Shown: positions 1 to 6,145 of the stretch, piece after piece
Position numbering within the stretch: position 1 is the stretch's first letter
How the letters are laid out: every line of letters begins with the position of its first letter
Source: Thermohalobaculum sp039817245
GTDB taxonomy: Bacteria > Pseudomonadota > Alphaproteobacteria > Rhodobacterales > Rhodobacteraceae
Assembly: GCA_039817245.1 (NCBI GenBank)
Contig: JBCBWF010000182.1
Span: 1-9,382, forward strand
Direction of reading: 5' to 3'
DNA length: 9,382 bases
Translations under genes and position numbers: made by a program
Notes under the pieces: generated by a model
What the model was told of the DNA's origin: nothing
The model's input: the letters and a program-made list of their open reading frames with translations, nothing else
The model's database searches: none

Positions 1-150
1 AGACCCAGCCGGCCGCGGAACCCGTCGAGCTCCTTCTTCGCCTGGGCCGCCAGCGCCTGCCAGTCGCCTTCCAGCACCGCGGCCTCGTGAAAGCCCTGCA
101 GCTCCAGATCGCGATCCTTGTCGAACAGCCAGTCGCGATAGGGCGCGATC
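1..150 (-). pseudogene. Antisense partial copy of the isomerase-like gene, including its authentic upstream codons
   Basis: On the minus strand, positions 149 to 1 read openly as an N-terminal part of the same isomerase-like protein that follows on the plus strand. The part from 105 to 1 duplicates plus-strand 152-256 exactly. The part from about 149 to 106 is unique and carries IAPYRDWLFDKDRD, a segment missing from the plus-strand reading. It is not an independent gene: it has no start, it runs off the window, and it ends at the fold-back junction. It is useful because it supplies missing codons of the real gene. Confidence 0.75.
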
Positions 151-256
151 CGGAGCTGCAGGGCTTTCACGAGGCCGCGGTGCTGGAAGGCGACTGGCAG
201 GCGCTGGCGGCCCAGGCGAAGAAGGAGCTCGACGGGTTCCGCGGCCGGCTGGGTCT
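1..256. repeat. Left-end inverted repeat (fold-back), 105-bp arms
   Basis: Positions 1-105 are the exact reverse complement of 152-256 (position i pairs with 257-i), separated by 46 bases. The right arm is coding sequence of the isomerase-like gene, so the left arm is an antisense copy of it. Reading the minus strand from 149 down through the loop into the left arm gives an open, natural-looking protein segment, IAPYRDWLFDKDRDLELQ, which runs in frame into the same GFHEAAV sequence that the plus strand encodes from about 162. The loop therefore holds the true upstream part of the gene on the wrong strand. The two strands share the short stretch GCGATC at the switch point (145-150). This is the picture expected of a template-switch fold-back, and it means the sequence left of about 152 is not true upstream DNA in this orientation. 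Confidence 0.95.
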
Positions 257-881
257 GCACGGGCCGTTCTGGGGCTTCACCGTGGCCTCGGAGGATCCGG
301 CGGTGCGCGAGATCGTGACCCGGCGGCTGATGCAAGGCCTCGACGCCTGCGCGGCGGTGGGCGCGGTGCAGATGGTGATCCATTCGCCTTACACCACCTG
401 GGACCATAACAATCTCGACAACCGCCCAGACTCGCGCGATGCGGTGATCGGGCATGCGCGCGCCACGCTCGCGCCGGTGCTGACGCGGGCGGAGGACCAG
501 GGGGTGCAGCTGGTGATGGAGAACATCGCCGATGTGGACCCGGCCGAGCGACGGCGGCTGGTGGAGGCGCTGGGCTCGCCGGCCCTGGCGCTCTCCATCG
601 ACACGGGCCATGCGCATTACGCGCATTGCTCCACCGGGGCACCGCCGGTGGACTATTTCGTGAAGTCCGCGGGCGAGCGGCTGGCGCATATGCATCTGCA
701 GGACGCGGACGGCTATGCGGACCGGCACTGGGCGATCGGCGAGGGCACGATCCGCTGGGCGGGCGTGTTCCGCGCACTCGCGGCGCTGGAGACCAAGCCG
801 CATCTGGTGCTCGAGCTTCATGACAAGCGCGGCATCCCGGCCTCGATGGCATGGCTGGAGGCGGCGGGGCTGGCGGTCTGA
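153..881 (+). CDS. Sugar phosphate isomerase/epimerase-like TIM-barrel protein (5' end missing)
   Basis: This is a member of the AP-endonuclease-2-like (xylose isomerase-like) TIM-barrel superfamily, whose members isomerise or epimerise sugars and related polyols using a divalent metal; the substrate here is not known. Numbered from a GTG at 87, visible motifs are LHGPFWG (57-63), VIHSPY (97-102), VMEN with candidate metal ligand Glu145, IDTGHAHYAH (Asp172, His175), HMHLQDADG (His203), the following His-x3-GEG-x2-W stretch (about 214-224) and LVLELHD (Glu243). These are the usual barrel-end metal and substrate positions of the family. The GTG at 87 extends the frame to 264 residues, but the first 20 or so residues lie inside the fold-back and are not authentic; the real N-terminus is partly encoded on the minus strand at 149-106 and otherwise lies outside the window. 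The gene ends 174 bases before the thioredoxin gene. A cytoplasmic enzyme is expected, since no signal peptide is visible, although the true start is not seen. Confidence 0.8.
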   Translation, partial: ELQGFHEAAVLEGDWQALAAQAKKELDGFRGRLGLHGPFWGFTVASEDPAVREIVTRRLMQGLDACAAVGAVQMVIHSPYTTWDHNNLDNRPDSRDAVIGHARATLAPVLTRAEDQGVQLVMENIADVDPAERRRLVEALGSPALALSIDTGHAHYAHCSTGAPPVDYFVKSAGERLAHMHLQDADGYADRHWAIGEGTIRWAGVFRALAALETKPHLVLELHDKRGIPASMAWLEAAGLAV

Positions 882-901
882 GCGCCGACGGGGCCCGGCG
901 C
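882..901 (+). terminator. Weak stem-loop right after the isomerase-like stop codon
   Basis: GCGCCG (882-887) can pair with CGGCGC (896-901) around an 8-base loop, directly after the stop codon. No clear T-tract follows (GGATTTGGG), so it is at best a weak rho-independent terminator or an mRNA 3'-end stabiliser. Confidence 0.25.
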
Positions 902-1023
902 GGATTTGGGAAACCGCGCGGGGCTCCCTACCTCACTCTCCAACCCGCGGCTCACGGGCTGCGAGCGACAAGCCAAGGCGGCGCGGACCGCCCGGAACCA
1001 CCCGTGCCTGGGGAGGGCGCCGA

Positions 1024-1038
1024 CAGGCGGGCCGCCTG
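1024..1038. promoter_or_regulatory. 15-base perfect palindrome in the thioredoxin leader
   Basis: CAGGCG (1024-1029) and CGCCTG (1033-1038) pair around GGC, ending five bases before the ribosome binding site of the thioredoxin gene. It could be an RNA hairpin affecting translation or a small operator. In DNA this GC-rich a short palindrome can occur by chance, so the call is tentative. Further upstream, TTGGGA (906-911), a 17-base gap and TACCTC (929-934) is the best promoter-like pair I can see, and it is weak. Confidence 0.25.
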
Positions 1039-1055
1039 ATCGAGAGGAGAACGAG

Positions 1056-1391
1056 ATGACGACGACCGAGACCCACGCCCCCGTGGCAGTGAACGACGAC
1101 GTCTTCGACGCCACCGTGGCCGAGGGCGTGACGCTGGTGGACTTCTGGGCGCCCTGGTGCGGGCCCTGCAAGGCCATCGCGCCGGTGCTCGAGGAGCTGG
1201 CGACCGCCTATGGCGGCGATCTGACCGTGGCCAAGGTGAATGTGGACGAGAACCCGCTCAATGCCGGCAAGCTCGGCGTGCGCGCGATCCCGACGCTGGT
1301 GCTCTTCCGCGACGGCCAGCCGGTGGAGACGCTGGTGGGCCTGCAGACCCGCACGGCGCTCACTGCGGCAATCGACCGCGCCCGCGCCTGA
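1056..1391 (+). CDS. trxA: Thioredoxin
   Basis: A 111-residue single-domain thioredoxin, the normal length for the classical cytoplasmic protein. It reduces disulfides in partner proteins and is itself reduced by thioredoxin reductase. The active site WCGPCK (residues 34-39, redox cysteines 35 and 38) is preceded by the usual LVDFWAP strand, and the conserved cis-proline follows in RAIPTL (Pro79). KVNVDEN (60-66) and the C-terminal helix are also typical. The frame is open further upstream to 906, but ATG 1056 is chosen because the strong ribosome binding site GAGGAGA (1044-1050) sits five bases before it and because the upstream residues do not look like protein. No signal peptide or membrane anchor is present, so this is not a periplasmic thioredoxin. 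It appears to be a single-gene unit: a 174-base gap lies upstream and a stem-loop lies downstream. Confidence 0.95.
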   Translation: MTTTETHAPVAVNDDVFDATVAEGVTLVDFWAPWCGPCKAIAPVLEELATAYGGDLTVAKVNVDENPLNAGKLGVRAIPTLVLFRDGQPVETLVGLQTRTALTAAIDRARA

Positions 1392-1420
1392 TCGCGACAC
1401 CGCCTGCTGAGCAAACAGGG

Positions 1421-1446
1421 GCGCGGCCGGGCATATCCGGGCGCGC
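1421..1446 (+). terminator. Probable terminator stem-loop after the thioredoxin gene
   Basis: GCGCG-g-CCGG (1421-1430) pairs with CCGG-g-CGCGC (1437-1446) around the loop GCATAT, with one G-G mismatch in the stem. It starts 30 bases past the stop codon and is followed by a modestly T-bearing tail (CCTCGCTGTTTCC). The fit to an intrinsic terminator is fair; the tail is weak. Confidence 0.45.
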
Positions 1447-1499
1447 CCTCGCTGTTTCCTGACCACCCCTGCGCGCCGGGTCGTCATCGCGCAGCGAAA

Positions 1500-1528
1500 G
1501 CGTCACACACCGTTCATCCCATCGTCGC
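1500..1528 (+). promoter_or_regulatory. Pho-box-like direct repeats upstream of phnC
   Basis: Three 7-base half-sites lie at exact 11-base period: GCGTCAC (1500-1506), CGTTCAT (1511-1517) and a poorer TCGTCGC (1522-1528), each separated by four bases. The PhoB-binding half-site known from enterobacteria and rhizobia is close to CTGTCAT with the same 7+4 layout. A possible -10 hexamer, GATTAT, is at 1536-1541. The site is about 80-110 bases before the phnC start. A similar triad precedes the second importer, which strengthens the case. Individual half-sites match the consensus imperfectly, so the assignment rests on spacing, context and recurrence. Confidence 0.35.
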
Positions 1529-1609
1529 AGGCCCGGATTATCCGCGGCGGCGTGCTGGGCCGTGCGGCCCGGCTGCGGCCGAGCGACAGCCCATGGGGGG
1601 GCGGCGGCG

Positions 1610-2437
1610 ATGACCGGCATTACTGTTGAGCGCGTGAGCAAGACCTTCGGCAGCGGGCGCCGTGCGCTCGACGATGTGTCGCTCGAGATCGGCAAGGGCG
1701 AGATGGTGGCGCTGATCGGGGCATCGGGCTCCGGCAAGTCGACGCTCATCCGCCATATCGCGGGGCTTCTCGCGGCGGATCGCGGCGATGCGGGCGGGCG
1801 CATCGCGGTGCTCGGGCAGGACGTGCAGGCGCGCGGGCGCATCGCCGCCGATGTGGTGCAGGCGCGCCGGCGGATCGGGGTGATCTTCCAGCAGTTCAAC
1901 CTGGTGCCGCGGCTAAGCGTGCTGACCAATGTGCTCGCGGGCCATCTGGGGCGCATTCCGCGGCTGCGCGGCACCCTCATGGTCTTCAACCGCCCCGAGA
2001 AGGAGGCGGCGATGCGCGCGCTCGACCGCGTCGGCATCGCCGAGACCGCCCGACAGCGCGCCGAGACGCTCTCCGGCGGCCAGCAGCAGCGCGCCGCGAT
2101 CGCGCGCACGCTGGTGCAGCGCGCCGAGGCGATCCTGGCGGACGAGCCCATCGCCTCGCTCGATCCAGCCTCGGCGCGGCGTGTCATGGAAACGCTTTCG
2201 GAGATCAACCGCGAGGCCGGGATCACCGTCGTCGTCTCGCTCCACCAGGTGGAGTATGCGCGCCGCTTCTGCGAGCGGACGGTGGCCATGCGCGCCGGGC
2301 GGATCGTGTTCGACGGGCCGAGCCGGGAGCTGACCACCGATTTCCTGCGCGAGATCTATGGCGAGGCGAGCGAGGAGCTGGTGCTGCCCGATGCACAGAG
2401 CTTCGAGGCCCCCGCCGCGCACCGCGCCACTGCCTGA
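1610..2437 (+). CDS. phnC: Phosphonate ABC importer, ATP-binding protein PhnC
   Basis: A 275-residue ABC ATPase that would power uptake of phosphonates or related phosphorus oxyanions through the PhnE permease on the cytoplasmic face of the inner membrane. All nucleotide-binding elements are intact: Walker A GASGSGKS (37-44), Q-loop FQQFNLV (Gln94-Gln95), signature LSGGQQQR (154-161), Walker B AILADEP (174-180), D-loop ASLDP (182-186) and switch histidine in SLHQVEYA (His212). The Q-loop followed by LVPRLSVLTNVLAGHLGR, and NRPEKEAAMRALDRVGI before the signature, are characteristic of PhnC proteins rather than of general amino-acid importers. ATG 1610 gives the family's usual N-terminus (MTGITVERVSKTF); the frame is open to 1562 but that part looks non-coding. 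The ribosome binding site is poor (a G run at 1595-1601). It is the first gene of the operon, 41 bases before phnD. Confidence 0.93.
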   Translation: MTGITVERVSKTFGSGRRALDDVSLEIGKGEMVALIGASGSGKSTLIRHIAGLLAADRGDAGGRIAVLGQDVQARGRIAADVVQARRRIGVIFQQFNLVPRLSVLTNVLAGHLGRIPRLRGTLMVFNRPEKEAAMRALDRVGIAETARQRAETLSGGQQQRAAIARTLVQRAEAILADEPIASLDPASARRVMETLSEINREAGITVVVSLHQVEYARRFCERTVAMRAGRIVFDGPSRELTTDFLREIYGEASEELVLPDAQSFEAPAAHRATA

Positions 2438-2478
2438 CTGCCCACCACCCCCAAAAGCCCATCAGGGAGACAGAGCCC

Positions 2479-3486
2479 ATGAAGCGCCTTCTCAGCACCG
2501 CCATCGCCGCCGCGGTGGCCATCGGCCTCGCCGGCCCCGCCCTCGCCGAGCGCGAGAACCCCGAGGAGCTGTTCTTCGGCATCCTCTCGACCGAGAGCTC
2601 CTCGGCCCAGCGCGAGAAGTGGGGCCCGTTCCTCGCCGCGATGGAGAAGGCCATCGGCATGCCGGTGAAGCCGTTCTTCGCCTCCGACTATGCCGGCGTG
2701 ATCGAGGGCATGCGCTTCGACAAGGTCGACGTGGTCTGGTACGGAAACAAGTCTGCCATGGTCGCCGTGGACCGCGCGGGCGCCGAGATCTTCGCGCAGA
2801 CCACCGAGGCGACCGGCGACCAGGGCTACTGGTCGGTCATGGTCACGCACAAGGACAGCGGCCTCACCTACGAGGACGTGATGAAGTGCGACCAGACGCT
2901 GAACTTCGGCATCGGCGATCCGAACTCCACCTCGGGCTTCCTCGTGCCCTCGACCTTCGTCTTCGCGAAGGAGGGCGTGAGCCCGAAGGAGTGCTTCAAG
3001 ACCGTGCGCAACGCCAACCACGAGACCAACCTGATCTCGGTGGCGACCAAGCAGGTGGACGCGGCCGTGGCCTCCTCGACCGGCCTCTACTCGCGCCTGA
3101 AGAACGCCAAGCCCGAGCTCTTCGCCGAGATCAAGGAAATCTGGCGCTCGCCGCTGATCGCCTCGGACCCGATGGCCTGGCGCCCGGAGCTCGACCAGGG
3201 CATCAAGGACAAGCTCATGAGCTTCTTCATGAGCTATGGCCGCCACGGCACCGATGAGGAAGTGGCTGCCGCGCGCGAGACCCTCGCGGTGATCGATATG
3301 GGGCCGTTCATCCCCTCCTCGAACGCCCAGCTCTGGCCGTTCTACGAGATGGACCAGATCCGTCAGCGCATGTCGATCGAGGGCGACGAGACCTTCACGG
3401 ACGCCGAGAAGGAGGCCAAGATCACCGAGATCAACGCCAAGATCGAAGAGATCCGCGCCGCCGCCGCCGCGCGCCCGCGCAAGTAA
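2479..3486 (+). CDS. phnD: Phosphonate ABC importer, periplasmic binding protein PhnD
   Basis: A 335-residue solute-binding protein very like E. coli PhnD, which binds 2-aminoethylphosphonate and other phosphonates in the periplasm and delivers them to PhnE. A Sec signal peptide covers residues 1-23 (basic start MKRLL, hydrophobic core, cleavage after ALA). Ligand-site segments of the PhnD family are present: GILSTES (34-40), FFASDYAGVIEGMRF (66-80), WYGN (87-90), DPNSTSGF (147-154) and NHETN (180-184). The STSG turn is the part expected to hold the phosphonate oxygens. The mature protein has two cysteines (137 and 172), discussed separately. The C-terminus is charged and alanine-rich with a likely helix (3400-3480). 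The start is set by AGGGAGA (2464-2470), eight bases before ATG, and by the signal peptide. Aminophosphonate as ligand is inferred from similarity. Confidence 0.93.
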   Translation: MKRLLSTAIAAAVAIGLAGPALAERENPEELFFGILSTESSSAQREKWGPFLAAMEKAIGMPVKPFFASDYAGVIEGMRFDKVDVVWYGNKSAMVAVDRAGAEIFAQTTEATGDQGYWSVMVTHKDSGLTYEDVMKCDQTLNFGIGDPNSTSGFLVPSTFVFAKEGVSPKECFKTVRNANHETNLISVATKQVDAAVASSTGLYSRLKNAKPELFAEIKEIWRSPLIASDPMAWRPELDQGIKDKLMSFFMSYGRHGTDEEVAAARETLAVIDMGPFIPSSNAQLWPFYEMDQIRQRMSIEGDETFTDAEKEAKITEINAKIEEIRAAAAARPRK

Positions 3487-3500
3487 GCGCGCCGGTCCCG

Positions 3501-3553
3501 CCCTCCCCCCGCGCGGGGGAGGGTCTGGCAGCGGGCTCCGGCCGATGGGCCGG
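3501..3553 (+). other. Two stem-loops between phnD and phnE
   Basis: CCCTCCCCC (3501-3509) pairs perfectly with GGGGGAGGG (3515-3523) around a 5-base loop, and CCGGCC (3538-3543) pairs with GGCCGG (3548-3553) around a 4-base loop. Both lie in the 95-base gap between the binding-protein gene and the permease gene. Importer operons commonly carry hairpins at this place that protect the upstream message or lower read-through, so the binding protein is made in excess of the permease. The second is followed by a T-bearing stretch (CCTTGTCGTTT), which could make it a partial terminator. Confidence 0.5.
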
Positions 3554-3581
3554 GGCCTTGTCGTTTCCAGGAGAGCCCGCC

Positions 3582-4532
3582 ATGAGCGCCACCGCCGATC
3601 CTGCCCTTGCCGCCCATGCGCCGACGGTCACCGTGCCCGGGCGCACGCGCCAGGAGCAGATGTTCGACATCCTCCTCTGGGGCGGGCTCTTCGTGCTCCT
3701 GGTCTGGTCGTTCCTGCCGGCGGAGATCAACCGGATCGGGGAGATCGTCACGGGCGGGGGCAATATGGGCCTGCTGCTCGCCGACTTCACCGAGCCCAAT
3801 TTCCGGTACTGGCGGAGCTATCTCGACCTCATGCTCGAGACGGTGCAGATGGCGATCTGGGGCTCGTTCCTCTCCGTCATTCTGGCGACGCCGTTCGGGC
3901 TGCTGTCGTCCTCCAACCTCGCGCCGGCCTGGATTACCTTCCCGGTGCGCCGGCTGATGGATGCGTTCCGCGCGATCAACGAGCTCGTCTTCGCGCTGAT
4001 CTTCGTGGCCGCGGTGGGGCTCGGCCCGCTGGCGGGCGTGCTGGCGCTGGTGGTGCACACCACGGGGACGCTGGCAAAGCTCTTCTCCGAGGCGGTGGAG
4101 GCGATCGACAACCGCCCGGTGGAGGGGATCCGCGCCACGGGGTCGTCCTCGCTGCAGGAGATCGTCTATGGCGTGATCCCGCAGGTTCTGCCGCTCTGGA
4201 TCTCCTATTCGCTCTACCGGTTCGAGGCGAATGTGCGCTCGGCAACCGTGCTCGGGATCGTGGGCGCCGGCGGGATCGGGATGTCGCTCTCGGAGTCGCT
4301 GCGCGGCTTCGACTATGCCTCGGGTGCTGCGATCCTGATCATCATTCTTATCACGGTGTCGGTCTTCGACATCTTCGGCTCGCTCCTGCGCCGGGTGGTG
4401 ATCGACGGGCAGGAGCATCGCCAGTTCCTCGTCTACTGCGTGTTCCTGACGGCAGTGGTGGTGGTGATCGAGCTGGTGCTCGCCAATGTGATCCAGCCCG
4501 CGGCCCTCTTCGCCACCAGCGCCGCCGGCTGA
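3582..4532 (+). CDS. phnE: Phosphonate ABC importer, permease PhnE, with an extra C-terminal hydrophobic segment
   Basis: A 316-residue inner-membrane permease of the binding-protein-dependent transport family. Hydrophobic segments are seen at about residues 27-46, 86-110, 133-160, 197-212 and 247-266. The cytoplasmic loop that docks on the ATPase (EAA-type motif) is at about 169-204: EAVEAIDNRPVEGIRATG, then a helix and GVIPQVLP. The stretch NVRSATVLGIVGAGGIG (217-233) is typical of PhnE. After the point where PhnE proteins normally finish (LLRRVVIDG, about 276) the protein continues for 40 residues and contains a further clear hydrophobic helix (about 283-304). Start ATG 3582 is set by CAGGAGAG (3569-3576) and by a sensible N-terminus; the open frame reaching 3558 adds only eight residues. 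The stop is four bases before the next gene, indicating translational coupling. Confidence 0.9.
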   Translation: MSATADPALAAHAPTVTVPGRTRQEQMFDILLWGGLFVLLVWSFLPAEINRIGEIVTGGGNMGLLLADFTEPNFRYWRSYLDLMLETVQMAIWGSFLSVILATPFGLLSSSNLAPAWITFPVRRLMDAFRAINELVFALIFVAAVGLGPLAGVLALVVHTTGTLAKLFSEAVEAIDNRPVEGIRATGSSSLQEIVYGVIPQVLPLWISYSLYRFEANVRSATVLGIVGAGGIGMSLSESLRGFDYASGAAILIIILITVSVFDIFGSLLRRVVIDGQEHRQFLVYCVFLTAVVVVIELVLANVIQPAALFATSAAG

Positions 4533-4536
4533 ACGA

Positions 4537-5316
4537 TTGGCCGCGCTCTTCGACGGCCCGGGGCTGGCGATCGCGGGGCACGGGCCGGACACGCTCGGCT
4601 TTATCTTCCTCGCCTTCCTGCTGGCGGCCGCGGCGAAGGGGGTGACCGGGCTCGGCTTCTCCACCTGCTGCCTGCCGCTCCTGACCATCGCGATCGGGCT
4701 GAAAGAGGCGCTGCCGCTGGTCTTCCTGCCGTCGCTCGCCTCCAATGCCGCCGTGATCCTGCAGGCGGGGCATATGCGCGAGATGGCGCGGCGGTTTCGC
4801 TGGCTCTATCTCGGCGCGGGGACCGGGACGGCGATCGGGGTGGCGATCCTCGGCGCTGTCTCGGGGGCGACGGCGGGGGCGGTGCTGGGCGCGGTGCTGG
4901 TGGCCTATTGCGCCTTCGCGCTCTCGCGGCCGGCCTGGCGGCTGGCAGCGCGGCTCGAGCGCCCGCTGGCCGGGCCGGTGGGGCTCTCCACCGGCGTCAT
5001 TGCGGGGCTGACGGGGAGCCAGGTGCTGCCGGTGATGCCCTATCTGCTCGCCATCGGGCTCGAGCGCGAGCGGATGGTGACGACGGTCAACATCTCCTTC
5101 ACGCTCTGCAGCCTCGTGATGGCGACGGGGCTGGCGAGCCTCGGGCTGCTGGGCCCGGAGGAGCTGCTCCTGTCGGCGCTCGGCATCGGGGTGGCGGTGA
5201 TCGGGGTGCGGCTCGGCACGCGCGTGCGCAAGCGGCTCGCGCCGGAGAGCTTCCGGCTGGCGGTGCTGGTGATGCTGGCCTTCGCCGGGGCGAGCCTGAT
5301 CCTGCGGGCCGTCTGA
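4537..5316 (+). CDS. TSUP-family (TauE/SafE-type) membrane transporter
   Basis: A 259-residue, very hydrophobic protein with about eight membrane segments and the internally duplicated layout of the TSUP family (Pfam TauE). The two halves each carry a glycine-rich entry segment: AKGVTGLGFSTCCLPLL (33-49) and STGVIAGLTGSQVLPVMPYL (151-170). Characterised members export sulfite, sulfoacetate or other small organic or inorganic anions. A TTG codon at 4537 is the best start: it is four bases after the phnE stop, and no ATG or GTG precedes the first membrane segment in this frame. It occupies the operon place where many phn operons carry a second phnE, so co-expression with the importer is likely, but its substrate is unknown. 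Possible roles are export of a by-product anion or movement of a counter-ion; neither is shown by the sequence. Its stop is 19 bases from the end of the converging operon. Confidence 0.8.
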   Translation: MAALFDGPGLAIAGHGPDTLGFIFLAFLLAAAAKGVTGLGFSTCCLPLLTIAIGLKEALPLVFLPSLASNAAVILQAGHMREMARRFRWLYLGAGTGTAIGVAILGAVSGATAGAVLGAVLVAYCAFALSRPAWRLAARLERPLAGPVGLSTGVIAGLTGSQVLPVMPYLLAIGLERERMVTTVNISFTLCSLVMATGLASLGLLGPEELLLSALGIGVAVIGVRLGTRVRKRLAPESFRLAVLVMLAFAGASLILRAV

Positions 5317-5327
5317 GGGCTGCAGGA

Positions 5328-5355
5328 TGCGCGCGTCACTGGATCCGGGCGCGCA
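5328..5355. terminator. Possible shared hairpin at the convergent gene ends
   Basis: TGCGCGC (5328-5334) pairs with GCGCGCA (5349-5355) around a 14-base loop, in the 19-base gap between two convergent genes and extending into the last codons of the minus-strand permease. The loop is long and neither side has a T-tract, so this is only a candidate bidirectional terminator. Confidence 0.22.
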
Positions 5356-6145
5356 GCCGGTCCGTCACATGCTCCATCACCAGCACGATCACGAAGATGG
5401 CGACGATGATCGCGGAGGCCTTCTGGTACTGAAAGAGGTCGAAGGCCGTCTTCAGCTCCTGCCCGATGCCGCCGGCGCCGACGAGGCCGAGCACGACGGA
5501 GGAGCGCACCGCCAGCTCGAGCGCGAAGAGCGTGGTGTTGATCATGGAGGGCAGCGCGTCCGGCAGGATCGCGCCGGCGAGGATGCCGAACCGGTTCGCG
5601 CCGGCGGCGGCGAGCGCCTCCTGCGGGGCCTTCTCCGCATCCTCCATCGCCTCGGCGAAGAAGCGGCCGCAGAAGCCGAGGGTGTCGACCGTGATCGTCA
5701 TGGTGCCGGCGACCGCGCCGAGGCCCACGGCGGAGACGAAGATGAGCGCCCAGACGAGATCCGGGACGGTGCGCGCGAAGGAGACGATGCCCTTGAAGAC
5801 GAAGCCGCCGCGGCCGAAGGGCGAGACCCCGCGCGCCGCCGCCCAGGCGATGGGCAGGCTGAGGAGCACCCCGAAGGCGGTGCCGACGAGGGCGATCTGC
5901 AGCGTCTCGACGATGCGCAGGCCCACGCGCGCGAGGAAGGCGGGATCCGTCTCCGGCGGCATCATGCGGCCGAGGAGGTTGGCCATGCGCGGCGCGCCGT
6001 CGATCAGCCGCCCGGCAGAGGGCGCGACATCGCCGAGCGAGGCGAGGATGAGCGCGGCGACGCCCATGAAGAGCGCGAAATGCAGCGCCGGCACGCGGCC
6101 GAAGCGCGAGGGCACGGCGTGGTGATGACGCGGCGCCTCAGCCAT
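5336..6145 (-). CDS. Second phosphonate-type ABC importer, permease (PhnE-like)
   Basis: A 269-residue permease of the PhnE family and third gene of the minus-strand operon. Hydrophobic segments are seen at about residues 20-38, 78-104, 116-155, 196-214 and 241-259. The ATPase-docking motif lies at about 165-199 (EAMEDAEKAPQEALAAAG, then GAILPDALP). RTVPDLVWALIFVSAVGLG (125-143) and AVRSSVVLGLVGAGGIGQEL (212-231) are PhnE hallmarks. It ends close after the last membrane helix (TDRLRARIQ), the normal PhnE length, unlike the other permease in this window. The ATG overlaps the end of the ATPase gene by eight bases (ATGGCTGA at 6145-6138), so the two are translationally coupled. The sequence differs throughout from the first permease, so this is not a recent duplication. 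The substrate is not deducible beyond phosphonate or phosphorus-oxyanion type. Confidence 0.9.
   Translation of the reverse strand: MAEAPRHHHAVPSRFGRVPALHFALFMGVAALILASLGDVAPSAGRLIDGAPRMANLLGRMMPPETDPAFLARVGLRIVETLQIALVGTAFGVLLSLPIAWAAARGVSPFGRGGFVFKGIVSFARTVPDLVWALIFVSAVGLGAVAGTMTITVDTLGFCGRFFAEAMEDAEKAPQEALAAAGANRFGILAGAILPDALPSMINTTLFALELAVRSSVVLGLVGAGGIGQELKTAFDLFQYQKASAIIVAIFVIVLVMEHVTDRLRARIQ

Noticed and set aside
87..152. GTG at 87 as the start of the isomerase-like gene
   Set aside because: It lies in the antisense arm of the fold-back, and the residues that follow, up to about 21, are not like the family; the true upstream codons are on the other strand in the loop.
906..1055. Longer thioredoxin with a 50-residue N-terminal extension, possibly a targeting peptide
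   Set aside because: The extension is Arg/Pro/Gly-rich without a hydrophobic core, and a strong ribosome binding site precedes ATG 1056, which gives the standard thioredoxin length.
3363..4745. A 460-residue minus-strand open frame opposite phnE and the TSUP gene
   Set aside because: Its translation is rich in Arg, Asp, Glu and His with no domain motifs, as expected for an antisense frame in very GC-rich coding DNA; the plus-strand genes there have clear family features.
5316..5336. Fusion or missing second permease gene between the two operons
   Set aside because: The TSUP and PhnE-like genes both have intact ends 19 bases apart on opposite strands, and there is no leftover coding sequence between them.
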